From Halichondria panicea (lineage: Eukaryota > Porifera > Demospongiae > Suberitida > Halichondriidae): 64,000 bases of DNA. Below the pieces are notes generated by a model. The model was not told the DNA's origin. It searched no databases and was given only the letters and a program-made list of their open reading frames with translations. Shown piece by piece: positions 35,518 to 63,088 of the stretch (the first letter of the stretch is position 1; every line of letters begins with the position of its first letter). A program made the translations under genes and the position numbers. The stretch lies in the NCBI RefSeq assembly GCF_963675165.1, contig NC_087392.1, positions 62,001-126,000 of the forward strand. The letters run 5' to 3'.

Positions 35518-37059
35518 TCATTGTATGCATCTCCCTAAGCACAAACAACACTTGAAGCATCCCCACAGGAACACAGTCAGCACACACAACATTAGTGCAT
35601 ACACATCCGCATTATGGTATTTTACCCAGCTCCATCTGTACTTGGCAAACGCTGGTATGAGGTGATCATAACCAACATCTTCATAATGCTCCACTAGGTC
35701 AGCAGCAACTCTAGCTCCACCAGCAAACTTGTAAATCTTTGAGAGTCTTTGTGCATTTGCCACGTACTTGTTGGAAGTGATTCTCCGAATTGCATTCACT
35801 AAATCTTCCAGTGTAAAGTTGTTAGTGCCCCAGACAGTATCCATGAAGGAGTACATTGACACACCGACCTCTCGCTCCTCAATAGCAGAGCCAATCTGGA
35901 ACTGATCAAAGACGCTAGGCAAACAAATGACTGGTAGGCTGTTGTATAGGCTCTCTTGAACACTGTTGAGTCCACAATGCACTATACACGCCTTGATTGC
36001 TCTGTGCTGCAGGAGAGACTGTTGAGACACCCAGTTGCGGATTATAACCCGATCACTATCAATGTCCAGTCCATCCAGTGTCCACATGCTGTCCCTTCTC
36101 AACGCCCATACAGCATCATACTGCGTGCCTAATACAGCATTCACGATCATCTCTGCTCTGCTCCTGGACATGTCTCCTGTGGTACCCATACTGATGTACA
36201 ATACTGAGCGCTCCTGCTTCCTGTTTAGCCAGTCTAGTAAACTGTCATTAAGAGGTGATTGCGAGCTCCTCAGCACTGGTCCAACATAATGTCTCAGGGG
36301 ACTAAGCAGAGTAGGTGCCTCTATTCCAATCACAGATGTAACGATATGAGGAACAAACACTCCGGGATAGCCAACTAGATTGACATCGCTTAGCACTTTA
36401 GAAAACTCTTTGTCTTGTTCTATCGCACCTTTGAACAACTTTGCCAACCGTTTCAATAACAATGGTGTTCCAACTGCACTCCACATTCGACCGCCAAACC
36501 CCATATCTTCAGGCTGTCCCCCCATGAAAGTGATAGGGTAGGGCCAACTCGGCCTGATTGCCGGGAACGGGGGAAGAAATGAACTGAAGACAATCACTTT
36601 CCAACCCAGTACAGCGTGGTAGAGACCAATAGGCAGGATAGAGAAATCACACACAATAATATCAAATTGTTCAATTCCTATTGACTGCAACTTTTTCCGT
36701 ATCTTGATAGCTGCTTTTTCATTTGACAGTATTACATCGTTCATCAGTGAAAAGTTACTCAAATGTTGCATTCCTTTCATTGTTTCGATGTACTGACTCC
36801 AGGAGAACATATCGTAGCCAGCACTGATGAATGACACCCCGACACTCTCTGGTAGAGACGGTAGGAGTGATGATCCCTCCAGCACGGTGGAGCACAGGCT
36901 CACAGTGTGCCCTCGAGACACTAACTCTTCTCCCAGACTGACCAGTGGAAACAGATGACCTGGAAACATCCCATTTAGTAGCAACACAGAGATGGAGTTT
37001 GTAGGTGAGCTCCAGGCAATTAGACAACACACCACCAGCTCTAGTACCAGCAGCTTCAT
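35518..37059 (-). CDS. UDP-glycosyltransferase (GT1 family), intronless
   Basis: A 513-residue single exon. There is a signal peptide (MKLLVLELVVCCLIAWSS) and an acceptor-side catalytic His in FPGHLFPLVSLGEELVSRGH. The C-terminal UDP-sugar signature region reads NWVSQQSLLQHRAIKACIVH then CGLNSVQESLYNSLPVICLP with DQFQIG. A C-terminal membrane anchor (YALMLCVLTVFLWGCFKCC) precedes a short cytosolic tail. This is the topology of ER-lumenal UGTs that conjugate small lipophilic molecules. The usual HGG of the signature is HCG. Acceptor and sugar are unknown. Confidence 0.9.
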   Translation of the reverse strand: MKLLVLELVVCCLIAWSSPTNSISVLLLNGMFPGHLFPLVSLGEELVSRGHTVSLCSTVLEGSSLLPSLPESVGVSFISAGYDMFSWSQYIETMKGMQHLSNFSLMNDVILSNEKAAIKIRKKLQSIGIEQFDIIVCDFSILPIGLYHAVLGWKVIVFSSFLPPFPAIRPSWPYPITFMGGQPEDMGFGGRMWSAVGTPLLLKRLAKLFKGAIEQDKEFSKVLSDVNLVGYPGVFVPHIVTSVIGIEAPTLLSPLRHYVGPVLRSSQSPLNDSLLDWLNRKQERSVLYISMGTTGDMSRSRAEMIVNAVLGTQYDAVWALRRDSMWTLDGLDIDSDRVIIRNWVSQQSLLQHRAIKACIVHCGLNSVQESLYNSLPVICLPSVFDQFQIGSAIEEREVGVSMYSFMDTVWGTNNFTLEDLVNAIRRITSNKYVANAQRLSKIYKFAGGARVAADLVEHYEDVGYDHLIPAFAKYRWSWVKYHNADVYALMLCVLTVFLWGCFKCCLCLGRCIQ

Positions 37060-37288
37060 TCTTGTTTACATTTGAAGATCTAGGAAAAGATCACTAAATA
37101 GTAAAGCTGAGTTTGATTCAGTTTTTGAGCAGTTTATGACAAGTAAAGTGTTTACACAGTAAACAGTACACAATATAATGATGGTGTACGGGTGTGGAAG
37201 TGTATGTATGCGTGACCTATGAAATTTTCTTTAAAAAACAAAAAACAAGGCAAAGCTATAATATCCCTTTCCGACAATTCAGAGTGGC

Positions 37289-37853
37289 CTAATCTTCGTC
37301 TGATGATTCATCAGAGTCTGGTTTAGCTGCTCCTGCTGAGGCTCCATTCTTCTTAGGTGTGTCCTGAGCACCTCCCTTGGCTGCAGGGTTTTTTGAGGCT
37401 TCCCCTGTTGCATCAGACGGCCTCTTCTCTCTCTCAGTCTGGGGGAGGGGGGTATAGGTGAAGCACTGTCCGTATCAGTCACTAATGATGCTTATTGTGG
37501 GCTTGTGTAATGCTAACAATGGTTTTTAAGTGGATGGTTTGTACTTGCAACAGATGAATGTAAGTTAAGTGGCAAAGGCTTGTAGTCAACAAGCGAATCA
37601 TGTAGTCTACGAGATATACATAATACAGCAAGTTTAATGAAGGGTGAACTCACCACTGCATCGCTAATAGCTTTCAACCAAACCATCATCTCGTCCCTAG
37701 TGCTGGCCTGCACCGGATAGTCCTTCCCTGCATGAGATCACACGACAATATTAGCACACAAGTCATTCAATTATGAGTATAAAGTACAACACATGTGTGT
37801 GTGGGTGTGTGTGGATGGACACACATGTGTGTGTGTGTGTATGTGGATGGACA

Positions 37854-37890
<37 letters not shown>

Positions 37891-38396
37891 ACACACACTG
37901 ACCTTCTGCTGTCCAACAAGTAAATACATGTTGATGTTTCTGTAGTGTGTCTGAAGGGAAAAACAAACACCAATCACTCTATAATAATATACACTGACGT
38001 GTTTGTCCTCTGTCAAATACTGTACTGGAGCTAATGTACAGTAAGTGGCATGCTGGAGCTAACCTTCTTTAGCTGTGCTTCCAAAGAGAGGTACAACACC
38101 AACAGGTTTCTCATCCTGTGAGTGGGGGAGGGGGAAACTGTATCATACTGGTATCAATATGAGCTAGAGCTCAGGAAGTCGTTCAGCAATTAGCAATGTA
38201 ATGCAAGACAGTACACTCAACCCATTTATGGAGAGAGGTACAAACAGACAGTGTGGGATAATACACAGCGATACTATTGAAAATATTTAGTTAATGGCTA
38301 ATAAGTTTTAAAAATGGACAGCAGACAAGTCCTTTCTTAGTAGGAGCTTTAATTTGTCCAGCCTTGTACAGTGGAGGAAAGGTAAATAAAGGTGGC

Positions 38397-38438
<42 letters not shown>

Positions 38439-38474
38439 GCAAGAATCTAGTGGGCAGGTCAGATGTGTGTTGCA

Positions 38475-38536
<62 letters not shown>

Positions 38537-39156
38537 AGGGGACCCACAATGAAGCACTTACAAAGGAACTTAATAGCTGTAAAGAAGCTGCTACAATGAG
38601 CTTCTCAATACGCTGCCATTGTACTAAAGCAATGGATACATAGATACACTTGTATGTGAGCATTGCAAGGTAAACTATCCAATGTCCGATGATCCACAGC
38701 TGTCTACTCTAGTACATGTACAGGGTACGTGCCCTAGCAACAATCCATCAGTACATGTTATTCAAACGAGATAAGAATGTTTTCAACACAATTTCCCCAA
38801 ATTTCCAACAAATTGAGTACAATAGCCTTTCAATAAGTACATGATTATTATAACAGAATGCATACTTGCCATTAACCCTCACACACAGTGACACCCTCAC
38901 ACACAGTGACACCCTCACACACAGAGACACCCTCACACACAGTGATACCTACCAGTCTGTTCTTGTAGTAGTACATGCCCTCTGTGGTGAGGACAAACCA
39001 CCTGTCCAGCCAGTTCCTCCGTACATGCCCTTTCTTCTTTAGGAACCCCACCTTTATAACCTCCCCTTGTTGCTTTGTCAGCAGATCTGACGTCATAGTC
39101 CGTTTTCTGGGCATCTCTGACTTGTTAGATTGGGTGGAGCTTTGTTTGTTAGAGTC
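37289..39156 (-). CDS. PH-domain protein (pleckstrin/SWAP-70-like), 5' end uncertain
   Basis: Exons on the minus strand: 39156-38953 (SEMPRKRTMTSDLLTKQQGE, then a PH start VIKVGFLKKKGHVRRNWLDR, WFVLTTEGMYYYKNRL), about 38118-38066 (DEKPVGVVPLFGSTAKE), about 37952-37904 (LQKHQHVFTCWTAEG), about 37728-37655 (KDYPVQASTRDEMMVWLKAI) and the last exon ending DESSDED at 37289. A single PH domain followed by a Lys/Pro/Ala- and acid-rich tail is clear. KGHVRRNW resembles pleckstrin and SWAP-70. The Trp of the last PH helix is present (MVWLKA). The start could be Met at 39114 or lie in an upstream exon. Phosphoinositide binding is inferred from the family. Confidence 0.75.
38398..38535. repeat. Paired GT and AC microsatellites in a PH-gene intron
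   Basis: (GT)20 at 38398-38437 and (AC)29 at 38477-38535, separated by about 40 bp. In the transcript this reads (GU)n-loop-(AC)n and can fold into a stem of about 40 bp. Confidence 0.9.
38874..38947. repeat. 18-bp tandem repeat next to a PH-gene donor
   Basis: Four copies of ACACAGTGACACCCTCAC lie immediately downstream (coding sense) of the donor at 38952. Confidence 0.8.
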
Positions 39157-39556
39157 CTGCAAGAGAATGAATGGTGCCATCACACACATCTATAGCACAT
39201 ACAAATACACTGAGCTGTAAAAGGGGACATTATCTGTGTTTACTCTTGACTCACACTGAGCTACTGATGGCCGTGCACACACACTGGAGGGAGGAAAGAC
39301 AGCTAGAACACTCACTGCAAGGACGACTATTAGCTGAGCACTGTGTACTGTGTGTAGAGTTGCTGAGCTGGGCCTAGCCTGGGAAATTGAATAGCAATGC
39401 TATGACAAGGAAAGGTGTGGCTAGTCTACTGATCATAGCTGGAGAGGGGAGGGGCTTGTAGGGAGGTGCAGGACATAGTATAGTAGGCAGTAGATAATAT
39501 CATATCATATAGCTAGCTACATTGACAAGAGCCAAGACTGGAGCACAAGGCTAGCA
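39157..39556. promoter_or_regulatory. Divergent upstream region, PH gene / PARP4
   Basis: It holds probable 5' exon sequence of the PH gene (about 39260-39380, Cys-rich in one frame, possibly UTR) and the PARP4 5' region with a GATAATATCATATCATATAG AT-rich stretch. No TATA box is convincing. Confidence 0.35.
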
Positions 39557-56410
<16,854 letters not shown>

Positions 56411-56748
56411 ACAAAACATTAGGCTCTGCATAATTATAGTTCGGAATTTGTATATAATTATGGACAAAGCACTAGGCTACGCATGATTAGTAGATCTAGT
56501 TAGGAATTTTAACGCTGCAAGAGAGATTATGCTTTGAATATCTGTACGTGATTTTTGTATACAAGTTGTTTTTGTATGCAAGCTGTTTTTAGTGTGTGTT
56601 TAATAATTATTGTTATCAAAACAAAATGACAGTTGAAATGTCAGATTGTGTGGGTGTATTGTTATGTCAGATTGTGTGGGTGTATTGTTATGTTGATGTA
56701 ATCGGAGTGTCTCTCCTATTATTGACGTGACCGAAGTAGCTGCTTGAA
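56411..56748. promoter_or_regulatory. Intergenic PARP4 / PFK
   Basis: AT-rich 3' flank of PARP4 and short PFK promoter; a 28-bp direct duplication (TGTCAGATTGTGTGGGTGTA, 56638-56695) lies about 60 bp before the PFK ATG. No gene was seen. Confidence 0.4.
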
Positions 56749-59540
56749 ATGTCCCTCTCTCCTAAGAGCACAAGCACTCCATTGAAGACAACCTCTTCTC
56801 TGGCTACAGAGAACTTATCTGCGCCCGGTATCCACAAGTCAGCCAGTGGAATAGCATGGTTGGAAACCAGTGAGATCACGTCACACCAGGAGCCCATAGC
56901 TCCACTCAAGATACAGGAGTCTCAAGATCTACTCGATGAGTTTGCAGCCAATGATTCGATAACGTCACAGCTGATCGGAACTCGTGTGTCGTTCTCTTCC
57001 CCATCTCAGAGCAGTTTAGTAGCTGCTGGTCGTGCCATGGCGGTCCTCACCAGTGGAGGGGATTCCCCCGGGATGAACTCTGCACTCCGAGCGGTCGTAC
57101 GTGTGGGTATCTACTACAACATGAAATCGTATGCAGTGTACGAAGGTTACCAAGGTTTAGTGGAGGGTGGCGAGAAGTTGAAGGAGATCACTTGGAACGA
57201 TGTGTCAGGCATCCATTGCATGGGAGGCACCATTATTGGGACGGCACGTTGTAAGGAGTTTCGGACAAAAGAAGGACGATTGAAAGCCTGTGAGAATTTG
57301 GTGAAAAGAGGCATCAATAATCTGGTTGTGATTGGAGGCGATGGAAGTTTAACTGGAGCCAATATCTTCAAGGAGGAATGGAAAGGTCATATCAAGAAGC
57401 TTCTGGAGGACAAGACCATCACGGCTAAGCAAGCAGTTGCGTGCGGTTATCTGAACATTGTTGGTTTGGTTGGGTCCATTGATAACGACATGTGTGGTAC
57501 GGATATGACGATAGGAGCGGACACTTGTCTACACCGGATCATGGAGGCTCTGGACTGTCTCACGAGCACAGCCGCTAGTCACCAGAGGAGCTTTGTGCTG
57601 GAGGTGATGGGTCGTCACTGTGGCTACCTGGCTCAGATGGCAGCCATAGCTGGTGGTGAGTGTTGGTGGTCCGTGTTATGTATGTCAGTATGTAACTGTA
57701 CTATAGGTCACATGTACCTTGCACTCTCCTATTGACTGATCTATGTACCACCATTAAGTGTATTCATTGTTGCTATTGTTTGCATAAGTATCCTTGTAAG
57801 TACACACGGAAACATAATTGTGGCTTAAACTGGTTTACTTGGCTAATATAATCTGCCCCTCTCCTCCACACAGGTGCTGATTGGGTGCTTATCCCTGAGA
57901 ATCCCCCACAGCCAGGCTGGGAGGAAGTCATGTGTCACAAGATCGACTTCTGTCGTCAAAATGGTCGTCGTCACAGTCTAGTGGTCATGTCCGAGGGAGC
58001 AGTGGACTCTAAAAACAAACCAATCACCTCAGCTGACGTCAAGAAGATTCTGGAGACCAAGCTTGGCCACGACACGAGGATCACTGTCCTAGGGCACGTT
58101 CAGAGGGGAGGAAAACCCTCTGCCTACGATAGAATCATCTCTTGCAGGATGGGAGCAGCTGCGGCCCTCGCACTCTTAGGCACCTCCAGTGAGATACCCT
58201 CTATGATGATTGGTGTCCAAGGCAACCAGATCTTCCAGCTGCCCCTCATGGAATGTGTGAGACGCACACGAGCAATTGACAAGGCTATGAAGGATTGTGT
58301 CTTCAAGCAAGCTCTAAATATTCGCGGAGATAGTTTCCGACGAAGCAGAAAGATCCTCAAGAGATTGGAGTCATGTGGTAGCTCAGATGATTCCAATTGT
58401 GAGTCCCCCTCTTCCCCAACCTCCCACAAGTTCACATTTGCCATCATGAACGTTGGAGCTCCAGCTGCCGGAATGAACGGATGTACGAGGGCCTTTGTTC
58501 GTCTTCTCCTCTTTCAAGGACACACTGTCCTGGGGATCTCTGAGGGATTTGTTGGATTGCTAGGGGACAAAGTTCGCCCGATGTGCTGGAAGGAGGTGGA
58601 CGGATGGGCATCTCAGGGTGGATCCAAATTAGGCACTAATCGAGATATTCCCGACGACAAGACTCTTCCAGAAATTGCTGCCAAGTTTGGAGAGTACAAG
58701 ATCCAAGGGCTGCTTATCATTGGTGGTTTTGAGGCGTACAGCAGTTTGATCAAGCTGGAGAAAACTCGCTCAGTGTACACAGCATTTCGTATTCCTCTGT
58801 GTGGAGTGGCTGCTACCATTAGTAACAATGTCCCGGGTACAGAGTTCAGTCTCGGCTGCGACACATCCCTCAACGTCATCGTCTCGGCAATGGACGTCCT
58901 CCGACAATCGGCGTACGCCAGTCGCAAAAGAGTGTTTGTGGTTGAGACCATGGGTGGTTACTGTGGTTTCCTTGCCAACATGGTGGCACTGGCTGGCGGA
59001 GCTGACGTTGCGTACATCTTTGAAGAAAAGTTTACGATTGCTACACTGCAGAACGACATATCTTGTCTAATTGGAAAGTTTGTCGATGGCCTTCAAAATG
59101 GAATTTTGATTCGAAACGAGAATTGCAGTGAGAATTTCACGACCGACTTTCTGTGCAAGCTACTCGACGAGGAGAGCAAAGGAATGTTCATTACCCGCAG
59201 CCTTGTCCTCGGGCATCTACAACAAGGGGAAGCCCCTAGTCCGTTTGACCGCATTCTGGGCGTTAAGTATGCCTCCCATGCAGTGGATTTCCTCATCGAT
59301 GAAGCTAACAAGAACTTTGCCGGGAACAAAGTGCGAGCCACTAGCAAGGAGTCTGCTTGCATGATTGGACTTCAAGGGGTCAAAGTCCAGAGGGTCCCAC
59401 TCCAAGAGCTTATTTCAAAAACTGATTTCAAATATCGAATTCCAACGGACCAGTGGTGGATGTCTCTACGCCATCTGATTGGTCTGCTTGCTAAGCACAA
59501 GGAACATGCTTTCCTGGGTGAAGAATTTCACAGGAATTGA
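56749..59540 (+). CDS. PFK: ATP-dependent 6-phosphofructokinase
   Basis: Two exons, 56749-57655 and 57874-59540, give 857 residues of the duplicated eukaryotic type. In the catalytic half are [46 protein letters not shown] (catalytic Asp in IDND) and [19 protein letters not shown]. The regulatory half keeps the fold but not the catalytic residues ([65 protein letters not shown]). By family it catalyses the committed step of glycolysis, with the C-terminal half binding effectors. There is a roughly 90-residue Ser/Thr-rich N-terminal extension ([17 protein letters not shown]) before the fold. Confidence 0.96.
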
Positions 59541-60482
59541 ACAAACTTTCTAATAATAATGATTAGTGAACAATGATAAATTAACAATTTAATTTGTAGC
59601 TTTAGTTATTCATGCATGCTTTGTGTGTGTATGCTTTGTGTACGCTTGAAACTTTTCATTGCATGCCTGCCAACATGACTGTAGGACGATAATTACTGCG
59701 CATGCGCATGCACTTTGCCATACATGTCTACAGCTACTGCCGGATAATAATTATTGTGCTTTCTGTACATGTACAATTCTACGCAGCTAGTATAAAGTTG
59801 TCCAACACTCTGTATAAACCATGGTACACTTATTTTGCATGCCTAACAATTATCTACATGTAGATGTAGGTCTACACAACATAATTTTCTTGTAATGCTG
59901 TAGCTTTGAAAGCTGCTTTCTTATGCACTAGCCTATAAGCTTTTAAACTGTAATATGATAAGTTTCATAGAATAATATCTGTCAAAATACATGTAATGGG
60001 TAGGTGTTGAATGTGGGGGAATGAAAACAGGATCTGCAGTATTGGCTCTCGTTAATCCGGCCACCCTTGGGACAGTGCAGCTTGGCCGGAATAGCGAGGT
60101 AGTCTAGTGCAGCTTGGCCAGAATAGCGAGGTAGTCTAGTGCAGCTTGGCCGGAATAGCGAGGTAGTCTAGTGCAGCTTGGCCGGAATAGCGAGGTAGTC
60201 TGGCCGGAATAGCGAGGTAGTCTAGCCGCATTTCTATATTATAAGTGATATGGCCATATTGTTGCTCATGCATCACAGAGCTATCATTGCAGAAAACTGT
60301 TGTACAACACACACACCAACTACAACGTATCAGTGAATACGTGTACCCAAAATAAAATAACTAATAATTAGCGTCTAAAAAATATATGTAGAGTCTGTCT
60401 GTGTCTAAAAAAAACTTTCTAGTGACTAGCTATATATAATTATACCAAGTAACTATACAGTCCGGTTCTTTGGGTATGCGAT
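59541..60482. other. Tail-to-tail interval PFK / FAD oxidoreductase
   Basis: 940 bp, AT-rich, no convincing ORF. It contains TGCGCATGCGCA (59697-59708), a perfect NRF1-type palindrome away from any annotated start, and a tandem repeat at 60077-60225. Confidence 0.5.
60077..60225. repeat. 32-bp tandem repeat, about 5 copies
   Basis: GCAGCTTGGCCGGAATAGCG followed by AGGTAGTCTAGT, the last copies truncated to about 21 bp. Intergenic. Confidence 0.88.
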
Positions 60483-62668
60483 TCAGATTCGAATACGACG
60501 TATCATTCTTTGCACAGTGAGCACTAATCTTGACACTCGCTGCTTTGATATTAACACACTCCTCTTACGCACTCTCATAGAGCAGTCCACAATGTAGTAC
60601 AAGCTCAAACCAACTGCTCCAAATGAAACTAGTTCAGTAGCTGAAAATGAACTCTTGAGATTGAGAGCTCGAAGAGTGGTCGCTGTACGCTCATGCACAA
60701 GATCACTGGCGGCAGCAGCTTGGAGCAAATCTTGATAGCCAGGGATGAGATCCTTGGAGGATGCTGCTGGGTGTGCCAAGAGGTAGGACAAGGCTCCATT
60801 AGCTCCACTTTGTGTCATGCCTGTCCCTCCAAGGCCTGCAGAAACAACTAAACCTGGAGCAAGTTTGTAGAATTGAACTTCATTTTTGGGATTGACAGAT
60901 CGAGGACAACTATCGACTGAAAGGACATCAACAAAATGATCTTTGAAGAGTGCCCTGAGATGCTCCAGATTGTTGAGGGCGTAGGTAGCTGCTGCATATT
61001 CTGAGCCAAGGTTTCCACCTCCAGTTAGTTTACCCAGAGTGAGATCTTCTTGAGGAGAGTAGGCCACCTCCGTCCAGTGTGAGTTGTGAGCTCCAATGAT
61101 TGCAATCTTTCCTTTCATGAGGAAATATCCAGAGCATCCTGCAGCTGTAGTTATGCTTGGCACAGGCGAAGATAGACCAAATTTCCACTTAACGAGAGAA
61201 ATGATATTTCTTGGATAAGACAAAATCCTGGCTGATGTAGCTTGTCGAGGCTGTTCAAATTCGTACACAGCAGAATAGCCAAGAGAGAGGACCACACTGG
61301 AGCATGGCTGATACCACTTCTTCCCTGTGTTGACACTCTGAAACAAAACTCCCCTGACTCCATTTTCATCGATGTACACACTGTCAACAGCCACCCCCTC
61401 ACTCCAGGTGTTACCAGTTTTTTCCACAATGCTGCGGAGGGTGACATTCATGTCAGAACTGATACGACCATCTTCCGGATAAACAAAGGCTGTGAGATCA
61501 CTGTCAATCTCTCCTGGCTCTCCCAATGCAGCGGAGATATCCGAAGGAGACATCTCTTTGGACGCAATTTGGTTAGTAATCACAAGATCTCTGTTTTCTT
61601 TCTGAACAAGTTGTGCCCCTTCTTTATCGAACTCGAGGTGGAGTGATTTTGACGGGCCAAGCTCAGTTTCTGTATCAACAAGCAGGGATGGTTTCCCACT
61701 AGGAGTGTGGCTAGTAAGACCGACACTCTCACCAACATCTTCTAGATATCGAAAAATAGGAACAGAGCATCTTGCATAATTCCTACTATGAGCCCAATCT
61801 GTGTTTGCAGGACTGATAGAATCGATGATCACATTGCGGTAAGTGTGGTAAAAGGCACGGGAAAGAATACTTGCTGTGTTGAGGCAATTTGATGCACTTG
61901 AGAATATTCCCTTCAGGGATAAGTCGACTTTCAAATAGCTCAGCTTCCTTGCTTCAGCCTCAAGCCCCTTGTTAGATAACATCAGGCGATGCAAAAAATG
62001 GTAAAGAATGGTTGGAGGCCTCAACAAACTGTCATTGCTGACAGAGGTGCCTTTGGATACCGTATAAAAGTAGGAGCTAGATCGAGCATTGGAGTACTTG
62101 AAATCATAGGTGACAAACATGACCTTTTGCTGTGGTCCTGAGAGAGTACTGTTCAAAGCTGCACCCATCATACTACCAGGTCCTCCAGCATACACAGCAA
62201 GGGAATTTTCATCAAATAAGCTATCATATTTTGTACCCTTGATGGAGCGAATTGTCACTCTTGTTTTAGGATGTTCTTCAGTGGAGCGATCAAACACATG
62301 ATGGTTCTCACAGGCCTCTGGGAACAGTTGAAGTGCTTTCTGTCTAATTTCATGGTCTGGATTCACCCACTTCTTAGTGAGCTCGCTCTTCTTGTCTCGA
62401 CAGATCAAGTCTGTGAGATATCTGTCCAGAGAATCACCTCTCCCAGAGATCATCCTAGGCACACACACACAACTATTTGTTACTGTAACAAATCTGTAAT
62501 TAAACTGAGCAAACTTATGCCTTGAGCTATAATCTATTAGCTGTGGCTAGGACACCAACCTGGAAATTTCCAAAATAACAATAAACACAGTAGATAAGGA
62601 GGTATACACAGATAATGGGGGGTCTATAAAGTAATACAACAAAAGAATGCAAATTTTTACTTCCTCAT
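60483..62668 (-). CDS. FAD-dependent oxidoreductase-like protein (DAO superfamily-like)
   Basis: The main exon (62453-60483) encodes about 656 residues. An upstream micro-exon (ATG at 62668, MRK) joins in frame at cctag|GATGATC; Met at 62453 is the alternative start. AVYAGGPGSMMGAAL (about 62198-62154) looks like a degenerate dinucleotide-binding GGGxG. VRGVLFQSVNTGKKWYQPCS followed by SVVLSLGY and, near the C-terminus, APGLVVSAGLGGTGMTQSGA resemble FAD-contacting parts of D-amino-acid oxidase-like enzymes. A hydrophobic stretch (ATELVSFGAVGLSLYYIVDC) and a basic tail end the protein, suggesting C-terminal membrane anchoring. Substrate unknown; family placement is tentative. TGCGCGTGCGCT (62679-62690) lies just upstream of the first ATG. 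Confidence 0.55.
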
Positions 62669-63088
62669 GCTGCACAACTGCGCGTGCGCTTCACTGTGCT
62701 ATATGACGTAGCCGCCCTCGAATGTTAACTGTGATGAATGACGTAAAAGGCACACCCACTATAAACAATTATAATGCCTGGTCAAATTCAGAAAATTAAT
62801 AATTATTTATGCCACAAGAAATAAAGTATTGACATACAATACAAATACACAAAACATGCTTAGCATGCAGACAATACATGTTATACACACACACAGCTAA
62901 TAGTTCAAATAGTTCAATGAGAGTTCGACCTACTAAACAGTCGCTAAGGGGAACAGCAGCACCAAAATTGGAACAGGTGCAGAAATGAATACGTCACCCA
63001 ATTATCCTCAGCAGAGGACAAATCATTGCAGTTGCAATCACATAATCTTTTTAGATCAAAACAATCGAATTTCGCCCGGGACATTGGC
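62669..63088. promoter_or_regulatory. Upstream region of FAD oxidoreductase
   Basis: NRF1-like TGCGCGTGCGCT (62679-62690) and two TGACGT/GACGTA CRE-like sites (near 62705 and 62740). The rest is AT-rich 3' flank of the next gene. Confidence 0.45.
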
